A stretch of DNA of 64,000 nt from Mesorhizobium sp. NBSH29 (GCF_015500055.1 NZ_CP045495.1:62001-126000); one strand, 5' to 3'; shown: positions 1 through 9,218, counted from the stretch's first letter. Made by a program: numbers and translations. Notes: a model not told the origin generated them from the letters alone.

Positions 1-1784
1 TGATGCAACGCCTCCTTGACCTCGCGCAGTTGGACGCCGGAGACGAAGTCCGACAGCGACCTGCCGCTGGAATCCGCCATCAGCGCGACCTGCCGCGAGA
101 TCGCATTGCGGTGATCCGGCGTGATGGGCACGCCCTGCAGCACAACCAGCGTCTCGATCCATTCCGACGCCCAGGCCCGATCCCCGTCCGTCGCGAGATC
201 GGAAAGCGGGCAGAAAGCCAGGCGAGGACCACCCTCCCCTTCGGTCTCGCCGATCTCGTAATGGTCGCCGCCGGCGGCCAGCGTCAGCGGCAGCATCGAG
301 CGGCCCTTGTCGAAGGCGAAGATCTGCGCGAAGGTGTAGCGGCGGAACTGCGCCGCAATCAGCGAAAGCAATGTCGATTTGCCGGAACCGGTCGGACCGA
401 AGATCAGCGTGTGGCCGACATCGTCGACATGCAGATTCAGCCGGAAGGGAGTGGAGCCGCTGGCGACCAGCATCAGCGGCGGCGAGGCCGGCGGATAGAA
501 CGGACAAGGTGCTGCCGCGGCGCCTGACCAGACAGAATTGAGCGGGATCAGGTCCGCGAGGTTGCGCGTGTTGATCAGCGGCTCGCGAATATTGGCGTAC
601 CAGTTGCCCGGCAGGCTGCCGAGGAAGGCCTCGGTCGCGTTTACCGTCTCGATCCGCGCCCCAAAACCCTCGGCCTGGATCAGGCGGCGCACGGCCTCCG
701 CCTTCTCGCGCAAACGGGCTTCGTCGTCGTCGAAGAGGACGATGACCGGCGTGTAGTAGCCATAGGCGACGAGTTGCGAGGACGCCTGCGCGATCGCGTC
801 TTCTGTTTCGGCCACCATCATCATTGCGTCCTGGTCGACCGAGCGCGATTGCGTCTGAAAGAGCTGGTCGAAGAAGGGCCTGACCTTCTGCTGCCATTTC
901 TTCCGAGTGCGTTCGAGCTTCTGGCGCGCTTCCTGATCGTCGAGGAAGATGAAGCGGCTGGACCAGCGATAGGTGAGCGGCATCAGGTCGAGCGAATTGA
1001 GGATGCCGGGCCAGCTCTCGGCCGGGAAGCCGTCGATCGCCACTACCGCGAGGTAGTGGTTCTCGACCATCGGCGAAAGGCCGTGATCGAACTCAGCCGT
1101 TGCCAGCCAGTCGAGATACATCGGGATCTCTGGCAACCGGATCGGATGGTTCTCGCCGGTGATGCAGAAGCGGATGAATTGGAACAGCTCGTCGTACCGC
1201 GCGATCCGGAAGCCGCCGCGCTCCTCGACCGATTGGGTCACCATGCGCCGGATCGACAGCAAATTGCCGAGATACTGCTCGACCTCGCGGATCGATGTCT
1301 GGAAGCTGTCGAGCACGGTGTCGGCATAACGCGCTGCGCGGCTCTCGCTGTCGGAATAGACATAGCGCGCGAGTCCGGAGCGCGTCTTCTCCGGGGGTCT
1401 CCAGGTCAGGATCAGTGCGTGCCGGCTCTCGTAATGCCCCCTCTCCTTCTGGAAATGCGCCTGCCGCTCGCCGTCGATCGCCAGCGTTACCGGATCGGGA
1501 AAATGGCATTGCTCGCGCGCCGGGTAATCCGACGTCTCCACACGAACCGCCTCCACCTGGATCATCCAGCCGGAGCCGAGCCGTGACAGAACTGTGTTGA
1601 TCTGACGCGAGACCTCGTTGCGCTCGGCATCCGTCGAACTCTCCGAATCCGGGCCGGCGAAGTACCAGCCCGCCATCAGCGATCCATCCTTGAGCAGGAT
1701 CACGCCGTTGGCGACGAGCGCGGCGTAGGGGACCAGATCCGAGAAGGACGGCCCTGAATGGCGGAAGGAGCGCAGTGCAGCCAT
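1..1784 (-). CDS. trbE: TrbE, VirB4-family conjugation ATPase (C-terminus cut by window edge)
   Basis: This is the cytoplasmic ATPase that powers assembly of the Trb type IV secretion (mating-pair) channel. The frame stays open from the ATG at 1784 to base 1. About 594 codons are visible, against roughly 820 for the usual protein, so the C-terminus lies outside the window. The N-terminus begins MAALRSFRHSGPSF and carries LLKDGSLMAGWYFAG, typical of TrbE. A Walker A motif GPTGSGKST lies near residues 463-471 (Lys about 469). It follows trbD by about 10 nt on the same strand, in the conserved order trbB-C-D-E. The family assignment is secure. Confidence 0.93.
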   Translation of the reverse strand, partial: MAALRSFRHSGPSFSDLVPYAALVANGVILLKDGSLMAGWYFAGPDSESSTDAERNEVSRQINTVLSRLGSGWMIQVEAVRVETSDYPAREQCHFPDPVTLAIDGERQAHFQKERGHYESRHALILTWRPPEKTRSGLARYVYSDSESRAARYADTVLDSFQTSIREVEQYLGNLLSIRRMVTQSVEERGGFRIARYDELFQFIRFCITGENHPIRLPEIPMYLDWLATAEFDHGLSPMVENHYLAVVAIDGFPAESWPGILNSLDLMPLTYRWSSRFIFLDDQEARQKLERTRKKWQQKVRPFFDQLFQTQSRSVDQDAMMMVAETEDAIAQASSQLVAYGYYTPVIVLFDDDEARLREKAEAVRRLIQAEGFGARIETVNATEAFLGSLPGNWYANIREPLINTRNLADLIPLNSVWSGAAAAPCPFYPPASPPLMLVASGSTPFRLNLHVDDVGHTLIFGPTGSGKSTLLSLIAAQFRRYTFAQIFAFDKGRSMLPLTLAAGGDHYEIGETEGEGGPRLAFCPLSDLATDGDRAWASEWIETLVVLQGVPITPDHRNAISRQVALMADSSGRSLSDFVSGVQLREVKEALH

Positions 1785-1794
1785 GTCGTCGCCC

Positions 1795-2106
1795 TCAGAA
1801 CGTGCGCCAGGGCGTCGACGTTGGCCGATAGTGCGGCCGGTACGTGACATGGCGTGCGTAGACACGGCGCATCATGGGATCGGCCTTGGCCATCATCCGT
1901 AGCGCAGCAATGACGACCATCCAGACCGCGATGCCGAACAGCGCCGAATAGAGTGTCAGCACCACGAAGATCAGGATGATGGCCGCGAGGCCTGTCAGCA
2001 AGACCAACTCGCGATCCGCGCCGATCAGGAGGTTCGGCCGCGACAATGCCCGATGGATGCGCGATCGGTCGAGGCCGGAGCCGGGAACAGAGGCGGTCTC
2101 AGACAC
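1795..2106 (-). CDS. trbD: TrbD, inner-membrane conjugation protein
   Basis: This is a short (about 103 aa) inner-membrane component of the Trb type IV secretion apparatus, of VirB3 type. I chose the GTG at 2106 because it overlaps the trbC stop by 8 nt and gives the usual length for the family; a longer frame to an upstream ATG would add about 23 atypical residues. One or two hydrophobic segments are visible ([20 protein letters not shown] and the [13 protein letters not shown] region). The C-terminus is basic. It sits between trbC and trbE and is translationally coupled to trbC. Confidence 0.88.
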   Translation of the reverse strand: MSETASVPGSGLDRSRIHRALSRPNLLIGADRELVLLTGLAAIILIFVVLTLYSALFGIAVWMVVIAALRMMAKADPMMRRVYARHVTYRPHYRPTSTPWRTF

Positions 2107-2467
2107 GAGCGCCCTCCCCTGCCCTTTCGACTTTCGGTGTGAGCGCTGCATCGCCGATGGATGCGCCGGCCGCACCGAACAGAGCGACGATCTGGGTGGC
2201 GCCGAGCAGGATGCCTGCGACGAGTACGACGTATATCAGGCGCCGCGCGAAATCGTTCAACTCGCCGCCGAAGATCAGCATGCCGCCGGCGATCGCAACG
2301 GCGGCGAGCGCGATGAACCCCGCGACCGGCCCGGTGATCGATTGCTGGATCTGCTGCAGTGGACCCTCCCATGGCAAGCCACCGCCGCCAGCGGCAAGAG
2401 CCGGTTCGGCAAGTAGGCCAAGAGCAAGGGCCGAGATCGCGAGCGCGCAAATCCGTTCAGGCGACAT
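2099..2467 (-). CDS. trbC: TrbC, pilin-like conjugation subunit
   Basis: This is the VirB2-like major pilus subunit precursor of the Trb system. I chose the ATG at 2467, giving [17 protein letters not shown]. That supplies a signal-like hydrophobic N-terminus ending near LAEPALA, followed by two hydrophobic segments ([17 protein letters not shown] and [12 protein letters not shown]) that match a processed, membrane-stored pilin. The start lies inside the last codons of trbB (11-nt overlap), so the two genes are probably translationally coupled. The length (122 aa) is normal for TrbC. Confidence 0.9.
   Translation of the reverse strand: MSPERICALAISALALGLLAEPALAAGGGGLPWEGPLQQIQQSITGPVAGFIALAAVAIAGGMLIFGGELNDFARRLIYVVLVAGILLGATQIVALFGAAGASIGDAALTPKVERAGEGARV
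2112..2124 (-). other. Two overlapping GGGNAGGG octamers (KOPS-like), minus strand
   Basis: On the plus strand this reads CCCTCCCC (2112-2119) and CCCTGCCC (2117-2124), so the octamers point leftwards, away from repABC. A third minus-strand copy is at 232-239. No plus-strand match was seen left of repABC. Confidence 0.5.
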
Positions 2468-3425
2468 GGCGTTCTTTCTTTCGTGAGTAGGATTCGGTCT
2501 GGTAGCGGCCGTTGGTGAAGTTCTCCACATGGAGGATGTCGCGAACGATGCGGCCCTTCGGCGCGCGCTCGATCGAGACGATCAGATCGACCGCTTCGCC
2601 GATCACCTCGCGCATCGGCTGCTGGCTTGCCTCGGCCGTAAGCTGTTCGAGGCGGCGCAGTCCCGACTCGGCCGTATTGGAGTGGATTGTCGTTACGCCG
2701 CCCGGATGGCCAGTATTCCACGCTTTCAGCAGCGTCAGCGCCGCCCCGTCGCGAACTTCGCCGACGATGATGCGATCTGGGCGAAGCCGCATCGTGCTCT
2801 TCAGAAGCCGCGCCATGTCGATCGTGTCACTGGTATGCAGCGCCACTGCATTCTCGGCCGCACACTGGATTTCTGCCGTGTCCTCCAGAATCAACAGCCG
2901 GTCGCCCGGCGCGATCTCGACAATCTCGGCGATCACGGCATTCGCGAGCGTTGTCTTCCCAGATCCGGTTCCGCCGGAAATCACGATGTTGAGGCGCGAC
3001 GCGATGGCGTTGCGGATGACGCAAACCTGTTGCTCCGTCATCACCTTGCTGGCGACATAGTCATCCAGCGGAATCAACCGCGACGCGCGCCGCCGGATGG
3101 TGAAGGTCGGGGACGCGACAACGGGCGGCAGCAATCCCTCGAAACGGTGCCCGCCAATTGGCATTTCGCCCGAGATGATAGGCCGGTCGTCGTCGGCTTC
3201 CGAATGGAGCGCGTGGGCGACGCTACCGATGACGATCTCCGCTGTCGCCGCATTCATCACACCGGCGGGCGCCACGCCGTGGCCGAGTCGCTCGATGAAC
3301 AGCCTGCCGTTCGGGTTGAGCATGATCTCGACGACTGTCGGATCGTCGAGGGCGACGCAGAGCTGGTCGCCGAGCGCTTCCTGCAGTTTGCGGATCAAGC
3401 GCGGATGGGAGCGAAGCGGGGCCAT
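2457..3425 (-). CDS. trbB: TrbB, VirB11-family secretion ATPase
   Basis: This is the hexameric cytoplasmic ATPase of the Trb type IV secretion system (VirB11/GspE superfamily), 322 aa and full length. A Walker A motif GGTGSGKTT lies at residues 151-159, with a Walker B-like [11 protein letters not shown] and the family signature [10 protein letters not shown] downstream. It is the first trb gene on this strand. In Ti-type plasmids the quorum-sensing gene traI usually precedes trbB. Here nothing of that kind lies between trbB and repA, so the operon may be controlled differently or the regulator may lie elsewhere. Confidence 0.95.
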   Translation of the reverse strand: MAPLRSHPRLIRKLQEALGDQLCVALDDPTVVEIMLNPNGRLFIERLGHGVAPAGVMNAATAEIVIGSVAHALHSEADDDRPIISGEMPIGGHRFEGLLPPVVASPTFTIRRRASRLIPLDDYVASKVMTEQQVCVIRNAIASRLNIVISGGTGSGKTTLANAVIAEIVEIAPGDRLLILEDTAEIQCAAENAVALHTSDTIDMARLLKSTMRLRPDRIIVGEVRDGAALTLLKAWNTGHPGGVTTIHSNTAESGLRRLEQLTAEASQQPMREVIGEAVDLIVSIERAPKGRIVRDILHVENFTNGRYQTESYSRKKERHVA

Positions 3426-3752
3426 GGGTTTGGTCCTCGTTGCTCACACAGACTGCGCGCGGCAAGCGTCGAAGGTCGAGCCGTATCCGGCCGGACGAAC
3501 GAAACTGGACTTGTCGGCGGGCAGAGAGCCCACAACGGTGGTGGTGTCACCCATCTCAGCGTGGTTTCGTGCAGCAAGGGCGAGGGCTTGCATCAGTATT
3601 GCTCCGATTCGATTTCTTTCGGAGACAACTGCCCACGATGCGGTTCTCGTCGCGACTAGCGAAAGTATGAGTGCGATTCTCGCCGCGGAGCGTGTTGAGT
3701 CGGGTCCGTAGGATAATATTGCCGGTTCACCCCGCTCAAAGGGTCAAAACAC

Positions 3753-3770
3753 ACTAGTAAATGTACTAGT
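3753..3770. promoter_or_regulatory. 18-bp perfect dyad between trbB and repA
   Basis: ACTAGTA - AATG - TACTAGT is a perfect inverted repeat with 7-bp arms. It lies in the 557-bp divergent region between trbB (minus) and repA (plus). The size matches LuxR/TraR-type operators (tra boxes), but the bases are not those of the known tra box. It could control trb, repABC or both. The rest of 3426-3982 holds no convincing gene. Confidence 0.45.
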
Positions 3771-3821
3771 CGCCCTTGGGTCGCAGCGTTCGCGAGCCAG
3801 CGCCGTATTGCATTGGATTAT

Positions 3822-3842
3822 AACGAGAAAAGGCTCGTTTTT
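3822..3842 (+). terminator. Weak terminator or attenuator-like hairpin in the repA leader region
   Basis: AACGAG and CTCGTT form a 6-bp stem around a 6-base loop, followed directly by a T run. It lies about 40 bp upstream of the likely repA promoter. It may end transcription coming from the left or act as an attenuator. The stem is short, so this is tentative. Confidence 0.3.
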
Positions 3843-3882
3843 GAAGCGGCTGGCAGCCGTTCACGCTCGCCTCGTTAAGGTC

Positions 3883-3911
3883 TTGTTAACCCTATTCCGC
3901 TTGCGCAGAAT
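3883..3911 (+). promoter_or_regulatory. Candidate promoter of repABC
   Basis: TTGTTA and CAGAAT are separated by 17 bp, leaving a leader of about 65 nt before the repA ATG at 3983. This was assigned by eye from hexamer resemblance and position only. Confidence 0.35.
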
Positions 3912-3982
3912 CGGGATACAAGCGATGGTCACGATAATTTCCGGATTTCGGGAAAATATCGACACTAGGACATCCTGCGACG

Positions 3983-5167
3983 ATGAGCGTGAATCTCCCC
4001 GACTCGAAGCCAGAGGCATCCTTTGCTGATACCATTCTTCAGCAGAGCAGCGAGATTTCCCGTCGTCTGGACATGCTGCGGATCGAGAACTTTCCGCCCG
4101 ATGCGCAAAAGAAGCTCCGGCGCTTCTCGCTCGCTGAAGTCGCAGATTTTGTTGGTGTTTCGCCGAGCTATCTGAAGAAGCTTCACCTTCAAGGGAAAGG
4201 CGTCGAACCGCAGGTGACGCCGAGCGGCAGACGCCACTACACTGCCGCGCAGATAGAGGAGTTGCGCACTCTCCTCGACCGCTCCCCGCGTCGGCGGGAG
4301 AACGACAAGTTGCAGGTCATCGCCGTCGTCAATTTCAAGGGTGGCAGCGGCAAGACCACGACCGCTGCTCACCTTTCGCAGCATCTCGCGTTGAAAGGTT
4401 TCCGGGTTCTGGCGATCGACCTCGACCCTCAAGCGTCGCTCACTGCGCTGTTCGGCATTCAGCCGGAAATCGATGGCAATCTCTCCCTGTATGAATCACT
4501 TCGCTATGACGAGAATCGCAAACCGATCTCGGAGGTTATTCGTTCGACCAGTTTTCCGTCCTTGGATATCGCTCCGGCGAATCTCGAGCTGCAGGAATAC
4601 GAGTACGAGACGCCGATTGCGATGCACGCCCAAGATTCGGTCGCTGGACGAACCTTCTACACTCGTATCGGCGGTGCCCTCTCTGAGGTGGATGATCGAT
4701 ACGATGTCGTGGTGATCGATTGTCCTCCGCAGTTGGGCTACCTGACGCTCACAGCCCTTGCCGCTGCAACGTCGGTACTCATCACCGTTCATCCTCAGAT
4801 GCTCGATATCATGTCGATGAGCCAGTTCCTGCTTATGCTCGGTGGAATTCTGAAGAGCATAGAAACTGCAAACGTCAACGTCTCCTTGGACTGGTTCCGA
4901 TACCTGGTCACGCGTTACGAGCCAGGAGACATACCGCAGCAGGAAATGGTTGGGCTGATGCAGTCGATGTTCGCTCGTCAGATGCTCCGAAATCCGATGG
5001 TGAAATCAACTGCGATTTCCGACGCGGGATTGACCAAACAAAGCCTCTACGAGGTTGAGCGATCGTCTTTCGTCCCCTCGACCTACGACCGCGCACGGGA
5101 ATCCTTGGATGCGGTCAACTCCGAGATCATCGGTCTCATCCTCACCGCATGGGGCAGGACGTCATGA
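3983..5167 (+). CDS. repA: RepA, ParA-like partition ATPase and repABC autorepressor
   Basis: This is the Walker-type ATPase of the repABC cassette (394 aa, full length). With RepB it segregates plasmid copies and represses the operon. An N-terminal DNA-binding region carries a MerR-like helix-turn-helix (FSLAEVADFVGVSPSYLKKLH, about residues 48-68). The deviant Walker A motif KGGSGKTT is at about 119-126, LAIDLDPQASLTALFG follows, and VVIDCPPQLGYLTLTAL is the A'/B region. The ATG at 3983 lies about 70 nt after a candidate promoter. repB follows after 75 bp. Confidence 0.96.
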   Translation: MSVNLPDSKPEASFADTILQQSSEISRRLDMLRIENFPPDAQKKLRRFSLAEVADFVGVSPSYLKKLHLQGKGVEPQVTPSGRRHYTAAQIEELRTLLDRSPRRRENDKLQVIAVVNFKGGSGKTTTAAHLSQHLALKGFRVLAIDLDPQASLTALFGIQPEIDGNLSLYESLRYDENRKPISEVIRSTSFPSLDIAPANLELQEYEYETPIAMHAQDSVAGRTFYTRIGGALSEVDDRYDVVVIDCPPQLGYLTLTALAAATSVLITVHPQMLDIMSMSQFLLMLGGILKSIETANVNVSLDWFRYLVTRYEPGDIPQQEMVGLMQSMFARQMLRNPMVKSTAISDAGLTKQSLYEVERSSFVPSTYDRARESLDAVNSEIIGLILTAWGRTS

Positions 5168-5208
5168 TCAATGAATTGTCAGCCGTACACGCGGGCGATT
5201 TCTGGCGT

Positions 5209-5224
5209 CTAAACAGCGGCTTAA
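5209..5224. other. Degenerate parS-like core between repA and repB
   Basis: The 16 bp keep the central CNGCNG of the repABC parS consensus GTTNNCNGCNGNNAAC (here CAGCGG) but match few of the outer bases. A parS often sits here in repABC plasmids. The match is weak, and the stronger dyad downstream of repC is the better centromere candidate. Confidence 0.2.
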
Positions 5225-5242
5225 AGATATGGAGGCCGTAAG

Positions 5243-6241
5243 ATGGCCCGTCGCGATATCTTTCGGAACATCAAGGGTGCGGAGGCCGATTCGCAGCAGG
5301 AGCGCGCACCGGCGCCGAGCTACGCTGCACGCGGAGCTTCACGAAACATGCTCGCCTCAATTGGGGAGCTAGCCGAGAAAGCGGCGAAAGCCGACCATTA
5401 TCTTCAGGGCGCATCCGTTCTCGAGCTTGATACCGCCCTCGTCGATTCATCCTTCGTGTCTGATCGCATGGAAGACGACGACGACGGGTCGTTCCAAGAG
5501 CTTGTGAATGCGATCCGTGAGCATGGGCAAGAAACCCCAATTCTCGCACGGCCTCATCCGAAGCAGGAGGGTCGCTACGAGGCCGTCTTTGGACATCGCC
5601 GTCTCCGAGCGGCGCGGTTTCTCGGCCGCCCCGTAAAAGCTGTCATCAAGCCAGTCACCGACGTCGACCATGTGATCGCCCAGGGGCAGGAGAACTCTGC
5701 CCGCGAGAACCTGTCCTTCATCGAGCGTGCCGTGTTTGCACAGCAGCTTTTGGATCGGAGCTATGAACGCTCGACCATTCAGGCAGCCCTAACGATCGAC
5801 GCTCCGATGTTGACGAGAATGCTATCGGTGACAAGTCGCGTGCCGGAAGCTCTCATAAGAGCGATCGGTCCATGCAAGGGAATCGGCCGAGATCGTTGGC
5901 TCGACTTCGCCCAAACGATCGAGAGGCCATCAAACCGGACGGCGGCGGAGGTGTTCGTGACCTCGCAACCCTTCGTCGAAGCAAAATCAGACGCGCGCTT
6001 CGATCTGCTGCTGGCAGAGTTGAAGCGCACCGACCGGCCGCGCCGGGACGGAAGTGTCAAACCGGCAAAGACCAAATGGCAACCGGAGGACAAAACCCTG
6101 TCCGCCGAGTTGACGGATTCCGGCAAGATGTTCGCGGTTTCCTTCAAATCGAAGGATGCCAGTCGCTTTGGCCGGTATCTCGCCGCGAACCTCGACCGGC
6201 TCTACGGCGAATTCAAGCAGCGTGAGAACGAGGAAAGATAG
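5243..6241 (+). CDS. repB: RepB, ParB-like centromere-binding partition protein
   Basis: RepB (332 aa) binds parS and works with RepA in partition. It begins MARRDIFRNIKG, the conserved RepB N-terminus thought to contact RepA. A ParB/Spo0J domain follows, with ILARPHPKQEGRYEAVFGHRRLRAARFLGRPVKAVI-type sequence (about residues 100-135) and the QENSARENLSFIERA motif. A helix-turn-helix region lies in the middle (about 165-200). It is the second gene of repABC. After it come 170 bp that hold the antisense RNA gene and then repC. Confidence 0.96.
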   Translation: MARRDIFRNIKGAEADSQQERAPAPSYAARGASRNMLASIGELAEKAAKADHYLQGASVLELDTALVDSSFVSDRMEDDDDGSFQELVNAIREHGQETPILARPHPKQEGRYEAVFGHRRLRAARFLGRPVKAVIKPVTDVDHVIAQGQENSARENLSFIERAVFAQQLLDRSYERSTIQAALTIDAPMLTRMLSVTSRVPEALIRAIGPCKGIGRDRWLDFAQTIERPSNRTAAEVFVTSQPFVEAKSDARFDLLLAELKRTDRPRRDGSVKPAKTKWQPEDKTLSAELTDSGKMFAVSFKSKDASRFGRYLAANLDRLYGEFKQRENEER

Positions 6242-6255
6242 ACGGAAATGTAGCG

Positions 6256-6345
6256 CGCAAAAGAAAAAGGCCCCCGAAACAGTGTCCCGGAAGCCCTTCT
6301 CATGAGTGGTATCTAGAGAATCGCATTTCCGAGAATCACCGTCAA
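6256..6345 (-). ncRNA. ctRNA, antisense RNA controlling repC (incompatibility factor)
   Basis: The repB-repC gap of repABC plasmids encodes a small counter-transcribed RNA that limits RepC synthesis. On the minus strand here there is a -35-like TTGACG (6345-6340), a 17-bp spacer and GATTCT (6322-6317), then an RNA of about 55 nt. It ends in a GC-rich hairpin around 6268-6298 followed by TTTTTCTTTT (about 6258-6267). Position, orientation, promoter and terminator all match the known class. The exact ends are estimated. Confidence 0.8.
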
Positions 6346-6411
6346 GAGCTGATGAGGCTCAGCGCCGTTTCGGCGAGCAGATTTCTTTTGCCTGAACACA
6401 GGTGAAGGACA

Positions 6412-7755
6412 ATGGAAACGCATATCTCAACGACGCCCTTTGGGCGGCGATCGATGACACTTGGCATGATTTCAAGCCAGGTCACGGCCATGGCCATGCC
6501 GGCGGGCGTATCCGTCCATAAATGGTATGTCTTCCAGAACATCAAGGAAGCCCGGATGGCTCTGGGCGCAACCGATCGCGCTCTGGCGATCCTGGATGCA
6601 TTGCTGTCGTTCCATCCGGATACAGCGCTCTATGGCGATAGCGGGCTGATTGTCTGGCCATCCAATGAGCAGCTGATCCGACGGGCTAACGGTATGTCGC
6701 CGGCGACGCTGCGCCGGCATCTGGCCAATCTGGTTGATTGCGGCCTTGTCATCCGTCGTGACAGTCCCAACGGCAAGCGCTTCGCCCGCAAGGGTCAGGG
6801 CGGTGAGGTCGAGCAGGCCTATGGCTTCGACCTTTCGCCGATTGTGGCGCGGGCTGAAGAGTTCAAGGATCTTGCCGAGGCGGTTCGCGCCGAAGCCAAG
6901 GCCTATCGCGTGGTTAGGGAGCGGTTAACCATATGCCGCCGCGACATCGTCAAGATGATCGAGACGGGCATCGAGGAAGGCGTGCCTGCGAACTGGGGCA
7001 GGGTGCAGCAGAGCTACCAGTCCATCGTTAGCCAGATTCCCCGCACGGCGCCCAGGAAGGTCGTCGAGGCGATAGCGGCCGACCTCGATGATTTGTGGGC
7101 GGAGGTGCGAGACGCATTGGAATCATTCGTAAAAACAACGAATCTGACTGCCAATGAGTCTCAAATTGAGCGTCACATACAGAATTCAAAACCAGACTCT
7201 AAATTTGAATCTGAAAACGGCTTTCGAGAAAAGAATGAAGCGAGCGGCAACGCCGCGGAAACCGACAACGTACGAAGCCTGCCGAAGCGTGAACTGCCTT
7301 TGAGCATGGTGATGGATGCCTGCCCGAACGTGGCATGGCTGCTGAAAGGCGGTGGCGAAATCCGGCACTGGCGCGATTTCCTGGCGGCGGCCGAAGTTGC
7401 CCGGCCGACATTGGGGATCAGCCCCAGCGCCTGGGAGGAAGCGCGCATTGCCATGGGCGAAACCCAGGCGGCGATCACCATTGCCGCGATTTACCAGCGG
7501 GTCGATCAAATTAACAGCGCCGGAGGCTACCTGCGTAATCTGACGGACAAGGCAAAAGCCGGGAAATTCTCGGTCTGGCCGATGGTCATGGCGCTGCTGC
7601 GTGTGAAGCTCGATGCCTCGAAAGCTGTCGGGGGCGGGGCAGGGGAGGGCGTTGTTGAGCTCGAAACGGCTGCGAAAGTGGTTCGGACGGAACAGCGCCT
7701 GGAAATCAGCGATGCGCTGCGGCGCAGCCTCGACAAGCCAGGACGTGGATCCTGA
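6412..7755 (+). CDS. repC: RepC, plasmid replication initiator
   Basis: RepC (447 aa) is the initiator of repABC plasmids and acts at an origin within its own coding sequence. The N-terminus METHISTTPFGRRSMTLGMISSQ is typical, and a winged-helix-like region with MSPATLRRHLANLVDCGLVIRRDSPNGKRF lies at about residues 92-123. A markedly AT-rich stretch at about 7130-7235 inside the gene is the expected origin area. The ATG at 6412 fits the known start. Its translation is expected to be limited by the antisense RNA just upstream. The protein is somewhat longer than the common 400-430 aa. Confidence 0.96.
   Translation: METHISTTPFGRRSMTLGMISSQVTAMAMPAGVSVHKWYVFQNIKEARMALGATDRALAILDALLSFHPDTALYGDSGLIVWPSNEQLIRRANGMSPATLRRHLANLVDCGLVIRRDSPNGKRFARKGQGGEVEQAYGFDLSPIVARAEEFKDLAEAVRAEAKAYRVVRERLTICRRDIVKMIETGIEEGVPANWGRVQQSYQSIVSQIPRTAPRKVVEAIAADLDDLWAEVRDALESFVKTTNLTANESQIERHIQNSKPDSKFESENGFREKNEASGNAAETDNVRSLPKRELPLSMVMDACPNVAWLLKGGGEIRHWRDFLAAAEVARPTLGISPSAWEEARIAMGETQAAITIAAIYQRVDQINSAGGYLRNLTDKAKAGKFSVWPMVMALLRVKLDASKAVGGGAGEGVVELETAAKVVRTEQRLEISDALRRSLDKPGRGS
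7637..7649 (+). other. Two overlapping GGGNAGGG octamers (KOPS-like), plus strand
   Basis: GGGCAGGG at 7637-7644 and GGGGAGGG at 7642-7649 both match the E. coli KOPS consensus. They lie inside repC. Further plus-strand matches occur at 6996, 8143, 9968/9973, 14327, 14738, 16531, 17897/17902, 38855, 41961 and 63653. I saw no minus-strand match to the right of repC. Confidence 0.5.
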
Positions 7756-7865
7756 CGATCCGAGCAGAGATAGCGATTGCAGCGCTTGTTGGGAGGTGCG
7801 CCTTAGCCGATCAGGCGGCCCTTTTTTGGTCTCATGCCGGACCCGTTCGATGCTGGGTCCAAGTT

Positions 7866-7890
7866 GACATGTCGACGGGATCGACATGTC
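7866..7890. promoter_or_regulatory. 25-bp perfect dyad downstream of repC (candidate centromere or operator)
   Basis: GACATGTCGA - CGGGA - TCGACATGTC has perfect 10-bp arms. It starts 110 bp after the repC stop, in the convergent gap before a minus-strand gene. A second, weaker inverted repeat follows (CGTGTCG at 7898-7904 with CGACACG at 7922-7928). Some repABC plasmids carry their parS here, but these bases do not match the common parS consensus. No T run follows, so it is not an ordinary terminator. Confidence 0.5.
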
Positions 7891-7941
7891 CGGTAATCGT
7901 GTCGATGAAATCATGATATCGCGACACGTCCCCCGCGAGCG

Positions 7942-9111
7942 TCATGGGCGCTCGCCTGCGAGCAGTTCGCCGAGTTTGTGCAGAGGGAGCGCCTGAATAT
8001 CGTTGCCGAGCGGAAATGCTTCGTTTCCCGGATAGACAACGATGCGTCGATCCGGCGCAATATCCAGGCATGCATGGTGGAAGCCCCGCTCTAGCTTGGG
8101 CGAAAGGCTCCTCTTGATCTCAATCGCCCATCGGCGACCACCGGGCAGGGTAACGACGAGGTCTATTTCGGCGCCCGCCGCCGTGCGATAGAAATTCGTC
8201 CGCGCCCCTTGGGGTATGACTGCATGAACCGTTTCGACGACGAAACCTTCCCAACTCGCTCCCGCGACCGGATGCCCCAAGACATCATCAAGCGTCGTGA
8301 GACCCAGCAAAGCGTGAAGCAGGCCGGTGTCACGGACATAAACGCGCGGCGATTTCACCAGGCGCTTGCCGGCGTTGCTGTGCCAGGGTTCCAGCCGGCG
8401 CACCAGCAGAAGATCAACCATGAGATCGAGATAGGATGCGACCGTCTTGCCATCCACACCGAGCGCGCGAGCAAAGTCGGCGGCATTGAGCAGGCCAGAT
8501 TGATGATGAGCGAGCATCGTCCAGAAGCGACGCAACGTCTCGGCCGGGATCCTGGGACCCAGTAGCGGGATGTCACGCTCGAGGTAGGTTCGGATGAAGT
8601 CGAGGCGCCAACGTTGGCTCACGGCGTCGTTTGCCGCCAAGAGGCTTTCCGGAAACCCTCCTCGAACCCATAGCTTGTCGAGTTCTCCGGCTTCTACCTC
8701 AAGACCGTCGATCGGCGCGAGCTCCAGATAGGCGATCCGGCCGGCGAGGCTCTCGCCCGACTGTTTCAACAAGTCCATGGAAGCTGATTCGAGCAGCAAA
8801 AAGCGACCGTTGCGCAGTCCTTTGCGGCGCCCGCGGTCGATCAAGCCGCGAAGGTTCTGGAACAGGTCGGGGACACGATGGACCTCATCCAGGATAATGA
8901 GTTTGTCCTCATGCCCGGCAAGGTAAAGCTCTGGCTCTGCGAGCTTGGCCCGATCCGCGTCGGATTCGAGATCTAGATAGAGGGAGGGTCGTTGCTCTCC
9001 GATTTCTAGGGCAAGCGTCGTCTTTCCTACCTGACGCGGCCCCAACAGGGCAACGGCGGGATTGCTATCCAGGAGGTCGATGAGCTTGGGCGCTTCACGG
9101 CGGGAAATCAT
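7942..9111 (-). CDS. AAA ATPase with DUF4143 domain
   Basis: This is an ATP-binding protein of about 390 aa from the AAA_14/DUF4143 family, which is common on plasmids and mobile DNA and has no settled function. The Walker A motif GPRQVGKTT lies at residues 24-32 and a Walker B-like LIILDEVHRVPDL follows at about 75. The C-terminal DUF4143 part includes YVRDTGLLHALLGL and a nuclease-like core (FYRTAAGAEIDLVV, then WAIEIKRS). I chose the ATG at 9111 (MISRREAPKLIDLL) rather than 9162, because family members start close to this point. It is transcribed towards repC. Confidence 0.85.
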   Translation of the reverse strand: MISRREAPKLIDLLDSNPAVALLGPRQVGKTTLALEIGEQRPSLYLDLESDADRAKLAEPELYLAGHEDKLIILDEVHRVPDLFQNLRGLIDRGRRKGLRNGRFLLLESASMDLLKQSGESLAGRIAYLELAPIDGLEVEAGELDKLWVRGGFPESLLAANDAVSQRWRLDFIRTYLERDIPLLGPRIPAETLRRFWTMLAHHQSGLLNAADFARALGVDGKTVASYLDLMVDLLLVRRLEPWHSNAGKRLVKSPRVYVRDTGLLHALLGLTTLDDVLGHPVAGASWEGFVVETVHAVIPQGARTNFYRTAAGAEIDLVVTLPGGRRWAIEIKRSLSPKLERGFHHACLDIAPDRRIVVYPGNEAFPLGNDIQALPLHKLGELLAGERP

Positions 9112-9218
9112 CCTTGCAATTATGGAGCCATTGTCCGCGATTACAAGGATAACGTTTCGCACTTAGTTTCCGTTTAAACCCAACGCCTCTTAGGCACTCC
9201 GGGCGCGCTTCGGTCGGT

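Noticed and set aside
774-1600. Long plus-strand frames opposite trbE
   Set aside because: They are shadows of trbE, which has clear family motifs and an unbroken frame.
5209-5224. A true parS between repA and repB
   Set aside because: Only the CNGCNG core fits; most of the outer bases that define repABC parS do not.
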